Of a DNA stretch of 6,707 nucleotides, positions 1 through 4,733 are shown one piece after another. Origin of the DNA: Candidatus Agathobaculum merdigallinarum (lineage in GTDB: Bacteria; Bacillota; Clostridia; Oscillospirales; Butyricicoccaceae). A model generated the notes under the pieces. It had not been told where the DNA came from, searched no databases, and worked only from the letters and a program-made list of their open reading frames with translations. The DNA lies in the NCBI GenBank assembly GCA_019115425.1, contig DXDO01000133.1, positions 1 to 6,707 on the forward strand, read 5' to 3'. A program made the position numbers and the translations under genes. Position 1 is the first letter of the stretch; every line of letters begins with the position of its first letter.

Positions 1-675
1 TATGTCAAGGCGCTCAACCATTTCTATCTGGAGACCCCGCAGCTGTGGGAGCAGGATACCGACTGGCGCGGCTTTGAGTGGATCAGCCACGAGGACAACC
101 GCAACAACATCATCGCCTTCCGCCGCATCGCGAAGGACGGCAGCGATATCATTGTCGTGGTCAACTTCTCGCCCGAGGAGCAGCCCGGCTACCGCATCGG
201 CGTTCCGTTCGCCGGCACCTATGAGGAGATCTTCTCCTCCGACCGACCGGAATTCGGCGGCAGCGGCATGGAAAACGGCAAGCTGAAGACCGACGGCAAA
301 AAGCCCATGCACGGGCAGGAGCAGTCCATCAGCATCAAGATCCCGCGCTTCGGCGTGCTGTTCTTCAAGGGCAAGCCGCGCGCCAAGCGCCGCACCAAGG
401 CCGAGATCGAGGCGGCCAAGCAGTCCGCGGCCGAAAAGAAGGCAAAAAGCGCAAAATCCGTCTCCAAAGCCGTCGCCAAAACAGGTTCCAAGGCGGTCGC
501 AAAGACCGGCGGAAAGGCCGTAGTAAAGACCGGCGAGAAAGCCGTTGCTAAAACAGGTGAAAAAGCGGTCGCAAAGACCGGCGAAAAAGCCGTTGCCAAG
601 ACGGGAGAAAAGGCGGTGACGGCTCCGGGCACAAAGGCGGTGGTCCAGAAAGACGACGCCGCCGACCAGAAATAA
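1..675 (+). CDS. glgB: 1,4-alpha-glucan branching enzyme, C-terminal part
   Basis: This is the 3' end of a glycogen branching enzyme gene (GH13 family), which cuts an alpha-1,4 chain and rejoins it as an alpha-1,6 branch. The start and the catalytic barrel lie upstream of the window. The frame is open from base 1 and ends at TAA 673-675, leaving 224 codons. Window residues 1-30 (LNHFYLETPQLWEQD, GFEWIS) match the end of the barrel. Residues about 31-122 match the all-beta C-terminal domain (NNIIAFRR, VVVNFSPEE, YRIGVP, FGGSG, then the closing strand FGVLFF). Branching enzymes normally stop about here. This one continues for 102 more residues (bases 367-672) with 25 Lys, 3 Arg, 10 acidic residues and no aromatic residue or Cys, including a tandem octapeptide repeat. 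The tail is probably disordered and its role is unknown. The gene leads the cluster seen here, with glgC starting 59 bases downstream. The family call is secure; the tail's function is not. Confidence 0.95.
   Translation, partial: YVKALNHFYLETPQLWEQDTDWRGFEWISHEDNRNNIIAFRRIAKDGSDIIVVVNFSPEEQPGYRIGVPFAGTYEEIFSSDRPEFGGSGMENGKLKTDGKKPMHGQEQSISIKIPRFGVLFFKGKPRAKRRTKAEIEAAKQSAAEKKAKSAKSVSKAVAKTGSKAVAKTGGKAVVKTGEKAVAKTGEKAVAKTGEKAVAKTGEKAVTAPGTKAVVQKDDAADQK
466..657 (+). repeat. 24-base tandem repeat coding for KAVAKTGE octapeptides in the GlgB tail
   Basis: Six in-phase 24-base units (466-489, 490-513, 514-537, 538-561, 562-585, 586-609) encode KAVAKTGS, KAVAKTGG, KAVVKTGE and then three identical KAVAKTGE. 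Two decayed units follow: KAVTAPGT (610-633) and KAVVQKDD (634-657). Units 4, 5 and 6 differ from each other at 4 to 6 bases, all at third codon positions and all synonymous. Units 1-2 resemble units 4-5 more than they resemble each other (19/24 and 22/24 identities), which suggests an older block duplication of three units (72 bases). The repeat lies wholly inside the coding frame of glgB. Confidence 0.93.
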
Positions 676-683
676 CGAGGGGA

Positions 684-699
684 TACGCCAAGCGGCGTA
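684..699 (+). other. small intercistronic hairpin between glgB and glgC
   Basis: The sequence TACGCC, loop AAGC, GGCGTA forms a perfect 6-bp stem with a 4-base loop, starting 8 bases after the glgB stop. It is followed by an A-rich stretch, not a T-run, so it does not look like an intrinsic terminator. A short stem here could mark the end of the glgB message or slow exonucleases. The stem is short enough that chance is a real alternative. Confidence 0.3.
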
Positions 700-720
700 A
701 AATAAACGCGTAAACCGCAA

Positions 721-727
721 AAGGAGA
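721..727 (+). promoter_or_regulatory. ribosome binding site of glgC
   Basis: AAGGAGA lies 7 bases before the ATG at 735. It is a near-ideal Shine-Dalgarno site and fixes the glgC start. Confidence 0.85.
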
Positions 728-734
728 GTTCATC

Positions 735-1946
735 ATGTATCGGAAAAAAGAATGCGTGGCAATGCTGCTCGCAGGCGGTCAGGGCAGCCGCCTCTATGTA
801 CTGACCAAGAACGTCGCCAAGCCCGCGGTGCCGTTCGGCGGCAAATACCGCATCATCGATTTCCCGCTGTCCAACTGCGTCAACTCCGGCATCGACACGG
901 TCGGCGTGCTCACCCAGTATGAGCCCCATGTGCTCAACGCCTACATTGGCTCCGGCCAAACTTGGGATCTCGACCGCCTGCGCGGCGGCGTATACGTCCT
1001 GCCGCCGTACCAGAAGGGCAAAACCTCCGAATGGTACAAGGGCACTGCCAACGCGATCTACCAGAACATCGCGTTCATCGACGAATATGACCCCGAGTAC
1101 GTGCTGATCCTGTCGGGCGACCATATCTACAAGATGAATTACAACAAGATGCTCCAGCAGCACAAGGAGACCGGCGCGGATGCGACCATCGCCGTGCTCG
1201 ACGTGCCGCTGGCAGAGGCCTCCCGCTTCGGCATCATGAACTGCAAGCCGGACGGCACGATCTATGAGTTCGAGGAAAAGCCCAAGCAGCCCAAATCCAC
1301 GCTCGCTTCCATGGGCATCTATATTTTCTCCTGGAAAAAGCTGCGTAAATACCTGATCGACGACGAGGAGAACCCGAAGTCCTCCAACGACTTTGGCAAG
1401 GATATTATCCCCGCCATGCTGGCAAACGGCGAAAAGCTGGTGTCCTACCGCTTCGAGGGCTACTGGAAGGACGTCGGCACGATCGAGAGCCTGTGGGAAG
1501 CCAACATGGACCTGCTCTCCCCCAACTCCGGCCTCAACCTGTCGGATGACTCCTGGAAGATCTACGGCCGCACCACCGGTTCGCCCCCGCATTTCACCGC
1601 GAAGGACGCCACGGTCAAGCACACACTGCTCTCCGAGGGCTGCGAGATCGCGGGCGACGTTTCCGAATCCGTTCTGTTCTCGGATGTGAAGATCGCCAAG
1701 GGCGCCAAGGTGGAGTATTCCATCCTGATGCCGGGTGCAGTCGTTGAGGAAGGCGCAACCGTGCGCTATGCGATCATCGCGGAGAACGCCGTGGTCGCCA
1801 AGGATGCGGTCGTCGGCGGCAGCCCGTCGGACGGCGATGTGGACAAGTGGGGCGTGGCCGTCGTTGCAGAGGGCGTGCGCATTGGCCGCGGCGCGAAGCT
1901 CGCCGCGAAAGAAATGGCAGACGAAGATCTGCCGGACGTAAAGTAA
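735..1946 (+). CDS. glgC: glucose-1-phosphate adenylyltransferase (ADP-glucose pyrophosphorylase), catalytic subunit
   Basis: The enzyme makes ADP-glucose and pyrophosphate from ATP and glucose-1-phosphate in the cytosol, the committed step of bacterial glycogen synthesis. The 403-residue protein has the full set of family motifs: nucleotide loop LAGGQGSRL (12-20), AKPAVPFGGKYRIIDFPLSN (28-47), GTANAIYQN (103-111), LSGDHIYK (126-133) with D129 matching the catalytic Asp142 of the E. coli enzyme, FEEKP with K182 matching the glucose-1-phosphate lysine Lys195, and YWKDVGTIESLWEANMDLL (from 243). The last 110 or so residues form the left-handed beta-helix domain. Aligned from memory, the E. coli fructose-1,6-bisphosphate lysine Lys39 corresponds to N26 here, as in Bacillus GlgC, so activation by that sugar is not expected to work in the same way. 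ATG 735 has a strong ribosome binding site. glgD follows after 13 bases, so the two are surely co-transcribed and probably form a mixed complex. Confidence 0.97.
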   Translation: MYRKKECVAMLLAGGQGSRLYVLTKNVAKPAVPFGGKYRIIDFPLSNCVNSGIDTVGVLTQYEPHVLNAYIGSGQTWDLDRLRGGVYVLPPYQKGKTSEWYKGTANAIYQNIAFIDEYDPEYVLILSGDHIYKMNYNKMLQQHKETGADATIAVLDVPLAEASRFGIMNCKPDGTIYEFEEKPKQPKSTLASMGIYIFSWKKLRKYLIDDEENPKSSNDFGKDIIPAMLANGEKLVSYRFEGYWKDVGTIESLWEANMDLLSPNSGLNLSDDSWKIYGRTTGSPPHFTAKDATVKHTLLSEGCEIAGDVSESVLFSDVKIAKGAKVEYSILMPGAVVEEGATVRYAIIAENAVVAKDAVVGGSPSDGDVDKWGVAVVAEGVRIGRGAKLAAKEMADEDLPDVK

Positions 1947-1959
1947 GGGGGCGGAAACA

Positions 1960-3087
1960 ATGAAGAATGTATTAGGCATCATCATTGCATTCGATAATGA
2001 CAACGATCTCCGTGAGATCACCGAGCACCGCACGGTCGGCGCGGTGCAGTGGGGCGGCCGTTACCGCATCATCGACTTTATGCTGTCCAACATGGTAAAT
2101 TCCGGAATTTACCGCGTAGGCATTTTGATGAAGGACAAGTACCAGTCCCTCATCGACCACATCGGCAACGCCAAGGACTGGGATCTTTCCCGCAAAAACT
2201 CGGGCGTAACCCTTCTGCCGCCGTATTCCTATGCGAAAAAAGCCTCCCCGCTTGTCACCGGCGAATACCGCGGCAAGATCGACGCGCTTGCCGGCGCGGT
2301 AGACTTTTTGCAGAAGAACAAAGCGGAATACGTCGTGGTCGCGGACGGCGACATCGTCGCCAATATCCCGCTCGACGACGTGATCGACCGCCACATCAAG
2401 TCCGGCGCGGATCTGACCATGGTCTGCACCAAAAAACAGAAGGACTCTCCCTACACCACCTATGTCGAGCTCAACCGCAAAAAGGAAGCGGTCGATATCC
2501 GCGTAGGCGACACGAACGAGGGCAAATGCAAGCATATCTCGCTGGGCGTTTACGTCATGAGCCGCCAGTATCTGATCCACATGCTGTCCGACTGCGTCAC
2601 CCATAACTGCATCCACTTTGAGCGCGAATTTTTGACCCGCGCGCTGATCGACGGCACGGTCTCCGGCTATCTGTTCAATGAATACGCGGTCAAGATCGAG
2701 GATACCTTCGATTATTTCCGCTCGAACATGGATATTCTCGACAAGGAAGTGCGCGACGAGGTATTCCTCCGCACCCGTCCGATCCTGACCCGCATCAAGG
2801 ACGAGGCCCCCGCTTACTACGGCGATAAGGCCGTTGTGGAGGACAGCCTGATCGCGGACGGCTGCCATATCGAAGGCCATGTGAAAAACTGCGTGCTTTT
2901 CCGCGACGTCGTGGTCGAAAAGGGCGCTGAGATCACCAACTGCATCATCATGGAGGGCGGCCGCATCCTGTCGGACGCGTCGCTGCGCCATGTGATCACC
3001 GACCGCAACGTTGTTGTGCGCGACGGGCGCACCATGATGGGCCATGAAAACTATCCCATCACGATCGCCAAAAACGCAACTGTGTGA
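1960..3087 (+). CDS. glgD: GlgD, non-catalytic paralogue of ADP-glucose pyrophosphorylase (regulatory subunit)
   Basis: The 375-residue protein is clearly homologous to GlgC (GGRYRIIDFMLSN at 32-44, VNSGIYRVGIL, WDLSRKNSGVTLLPPY, LGVYVMS, and a beta-helix C-terminus), but the active site is broken. The nucleotide loop is replaced by FDNDNDL (11-17), so the conserved Arg (R19 in the neighbouring GlgC) is gone. GDHIYK becomes GDIVAN (130-135), which keeps only D131. The FEEKP glucose-1-phosphate lysine is missing. In Firmicutes GlgD is known as a partner that raises or tunes GlgC activity in a GlgC/GlgD complex, and that role is inferred here. The ribosome binding site is the G-rich AAGGGGGCG just after the glgC stop (the AA of that stop begins it). 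The gene ends in tandem stops TGA TAA (3085-3090). It is followed by the largest gap in the cluster. Confidence 0.95.
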   Translation: MKNVLGIIIAFDNDNDLREITEHRTVGAVQWGGRYRIIDFMLSNMVNSGIYRVGILMKDKYQSLIDHIGNAKDWDLSRKNSGVTLLPPYSYAKKASPLVTGEYRGKIDALAGAVDFLQKNKAEYVVVADGDIVANIPLDDVIDRHIKSGADLTMVCTKKQKDSPYTTYVELNRKKEAVDIRVGDTNEGKCKHISLGVYVMSRQYLIHMLSDCVTHNCIHFEREFLTRALIDGTVSGYLFNEYAVKIEDTFDYFRSNMDILDKEVRDEVFLRTRPILTRIKDEAPAYYGDKAVVEDSLIADGCHIEGHVKNCVLFRDVVVEKGAEITNCIIMEGGRILSDASLRHVITDRNVVVRDGRTMMGHENYPITIAKNATV

Positions 3088-3164
3088 TAAATCCCCGCTG
3101 AATACCCGAAAAATACGCAAAAACAAAGCCGTCAGGCTAAAAATGTTCGTGAAAATTCCCTATA

Positions 3165-3191
3165 TTGCGGGAAGGAAGAATTTAGTATAAT
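3165..3191 (+). promoter_or_regulatory. probable internal sigma-A-type promoter for glgA-glgP
   Basis: TATAAT at 3186-3191 is a perfect -10 hexamer in an AT-rich patch (3176-3200) that stands out from the GC-rich surroundings. The -35 is less clear: TTGCGG at 3165-3170 gives a short 15-base spacer, and TATTGC at 3163-3168 would give 17. There is no TGn extended -10. A-rich DNA at 3110-3127 could help as an UP element. Transcription would start near 3198, leaving a leader of about 60 bases before the glgA ATG. Read-through from glgD is also likely, because I see no good terminator between them. Confidence 0.6.
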
Positions 3192-3202
3192 AAATATATG
3201 CT

Positions 3203-3233
3203 GGTGCGGAAGCGGAACCTCTGTTTCCGCACC
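3203..3233 (+). other. strong hairpin in the glgA leader
   Basis: GGTGCGGAA (3203-3211) is the exact reverse complement of TTCCGCACC (3225-3233). The stem continues inward through 3212-3216 pairing with 3220-3224 (two G-U pairs), giving 14 continuous pairs closed by a 3-base loop (3217-3219). No T-run follows, so it is not a normal intrinsic terminator. If transcription starts near 3198, the hairpin sits about 5 bases from the 5' end of the message, where such stems commonly protect mRNA. It may also interact with the ribosome-site stem just downstream. Confidence 0.7.
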
Positions 3234-3248
3234 TCCTACTGGGGAGGG
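3232..3248 (+). promoter_or_regulatory. glgA ribosome binding site and complementary CCTCC element
   Basis: GGGGAGGG (3241-3248) is the Shine-Dalgarno site, 9 bases before ATG 3258, and it decides that start. The upstream CCTCC (3232-3236) is complementary to GGAGG (3243-3247) and could form a 5-bp stem with a 6-base loop that hides the site. Its first two bases also form the foot of the larger hairpin at 3203-3233, so the two structures compete for them. Regulation by this switch is inference from base pairing only. Confidence 0.55.
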
Positions 3249-3257
3249 TTGGCTCTT

Positions 3258-4694
3258 ATGAAAATCATGTATGTTACCAGCGAATGTGCCCCGTTTGTCA
3301 AAACCGGTGGTCTGGGCGACGTTGCGGGCTCACTGCCCAAGGCGCTTGCCGCAAAGGGTCACGATGTGCGCGTGTTCTGCCCGCTGTACTCGGCGATCGG
3401 CCAGGAATGGCGCGAAAAGTTCTACTATCTCAAAAACGCCTATGTCCGTCTGGGCTGGCGCAACCAGTACTGCGGCATTTTCCGCTATGAGTCGGACGGC
3501 GTCACTTTTTATTTCATCGACAACGAATATTACTTCGCCCGCGGCCAAGTCTACGGCGAGTATGACGACGCAGAGCGTTTCGCCTACTACTCCAAGGCGG
3601 TGCTCGAGGTGCTGCCCGATCTGGACTGGAAGCCGGACGTCATCAACTGCAACGACTGGCAGACCGCGCTCGTGCCGGTATACTACAACCTGATGTTCTC
3701 CTCCCGTCCGTTCTATGAGAACATCAAGACCGTCTTTACCATCCACAACATCCAGTATCAGGGCCGCTACGGCCGCGAGATCCTCGAGTATGTGCTGGGC
3801 ATCGACGACGCGCATTTCCGCTCGGGCTTTATGGCGATGGACGGCGACGTCAACCTGATGAAGGCCGCGATCGTGGCCTCCACCGCGGTGACCACGGTTT
3901 CGCCCACCTATGCCAACGAGATCCAGACCGAGTATTACGGCTATCGTCTGGATTCCGTGCTGCGCATGAACAGCTACAAGCTGCACGGCATCTTAAACGG
4001 CATTGATATGGACGGCTTCAACCCCGAGACCGACCCCAAGATCTTCAAAAACTACGGGCCAAAGAATCCGGAGGACAAGAAAATCAACAAGCTCGAGCTG
4101 CTCAAACTGTGCGGCATCGAGGGCGATGAAAACACGCCGGTCATCGGCATGGTCACCCGCTTTGTCGATCAGAAGGGACTCGACCTGATCGAAGCTGTGC
4201 TGCACGACATCCTGTCCGACGATCTGCGCCTGATCGTGCTGGGCAAAGGCGACTGGCGCTATGAGCAGATGTTCCTTGAAGCCAAGCGCCGCTATCCGAA
4301 CAATATCTCGGCGTCCATCATGTTCTCGGGCGACCTTGCCAACCGCATTTATGCGGGCTGCGACATGTTCCTGATGCCGTCCAAGTTTGAGCCCTGCGGC
4401 CTCGCCCAGATGATCGCGCTGCGCTACGGCACGATCCCGATCGTGCGGGAGACCGGCGGACTGAAGGACACGGTGCAGGCCTTTGTCGATTATGCCGGCA
4501 CGGGCAACGGCTTTACCTTCGCCAGCTACAATGCGCATGACATGCTGCATGTCATCCGCGAGGCGTGCGGCGTGTTCCGCTTTAACAAGCCCGCATGGAA
4601 AAAGCTGATGCTGCAAGGCATGCAGAGTGACTTTAGCTGGGGGAGCTCGGCTGATAAATACATTGAGGTTTACCATTCCGCATTGGGCTGGTAA
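3258..4694 (+). CDS. glgA: glycogen synthase (ADP-glucose-dependent, GT5)
   Basis: The enzyme transfers glucose from ADP-glucose to the non-reducing end of an alpha-1,4-glucan. At 478 residues it is the usual bacterial length (E. coli 477). The N-terminal Rossmann domain opens with MKIMYVTSECAPFVKTGGLG, in which KTGGL (15-19) is the classic ADP-glucose site; the acceptor-side HNIQYQGRYG follows mid-domain. In the C-terminal domain R301 and K306 (TRFVDQKGLDLI) and E378 (FEPCGLAQ, then YGTIPIVRETGGLKDTV) match E. coli Arg300, Lys305 and Glu377. The protein ends in the normal DFSW...Y helix. An in-frame ATG at 3198 would add 20 residues, but it has no ribosome site, falls at the predicted transcription start and would translate the leader hairpin. 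ATG 3258 has a good site and gives the family's usual N-terminus. glgP begins 39 bases after the stop. Confidence 0.97.
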   Translation: MKIMYVTSECAPFVKTGGLGDVAGSLPKALAAKGHDVRVFCPLYSAIGQEWREKFYYLKNAYVRLGWRNQYCGIFRYESDGVTFYFIDNEYYFARGQVYGEYDDAERFAYYSKAVLEVLPDLDWKPDVINCNDWQTALVPVYYNLMFSSRPFYENIKTVFTIHNIQYQGRYGREILEYVLGIDDAHFRSGFMAMDGDVNLMKAAIVASTAVTTVSPTYANEIQTEYYGYRLDSVLRMNSYKLHGILNGIDMDGFNPETDPKIFKNYGPKNPEDKKINKLELLKLCGIEGDENTPVIGMVTRFVDQKGLDLIEAVLHDILSDDLRLIVLGKGDWRYEQMFLEAKRRYPNNISASIMFSGDLANRIYAGCDMFLMPSKFEPCGLAQMIALRYGTIPIVRETGGLKDTVQAFVDYAGTGNGFTFASYNAHDMLHVIREACGVFRFNKPAWKKLMLQGMQSDFSWGSSADKYIEVYHSALGW

Positions 4695-4733
4695 ACCCCG
4701 CAAAGCAAATTATGTGAGGAGATAAGAGATACC

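Noticed and set aside
466..657. The regular 24-base repeats read as a CRISPR array or non-coding satellite.
   Set aside because: There are no spacers between units, the period is a multiple of 3, and the differences are mainly silent within the glgB frame, so it is a coding repeat.
673..703. A possible promoter before glgC (TAACGA, 19 bases, TAAAAT).
   Set aside because: The -35 is poor, the spacer is long and the gap is only 59 bases. Co-transcription from glgB explains glgC expression more simply.
219..2033. A 604-codon open frame on the - strand, overlapping glgB and glgC.
   Set aside because: It is antisense to two clear genes. Its translation is low-complexity (His/Val/Ala/Asp-rich) without family motifs. 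Long antisense frames are expected where GC-rich codon use avoids the codons that read as stops on the other strand.
3127..3145. A possible glgD terminator: AGCC, loop GTCA, GGCT, followed by AAAAAT.
   Set aside because: The stem is only 4 bp and is followed by A, not T, on the transcribed sense. It would not terminate + strand transcription.
3198..3257. A 20-residue N-terminal extension of GlgA from the in-frame ATG at 3198.
   Set aside because: There is no ribosome site at proper distance, it lies only 7 bases past the TATAAT box, and it would translate the leader hairpin. ATG 3258 has GGGGAGGG and gives the usual GlgA start.
3088..3257. A catabolite-repression (cre) operator or a known riboswitch in the glgD-glgA gap.
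   Set aside because: I found no acceptable cre-like palindrome and no conserved riboswitch core; only the hairpin and the ribosome-site complement are visible.
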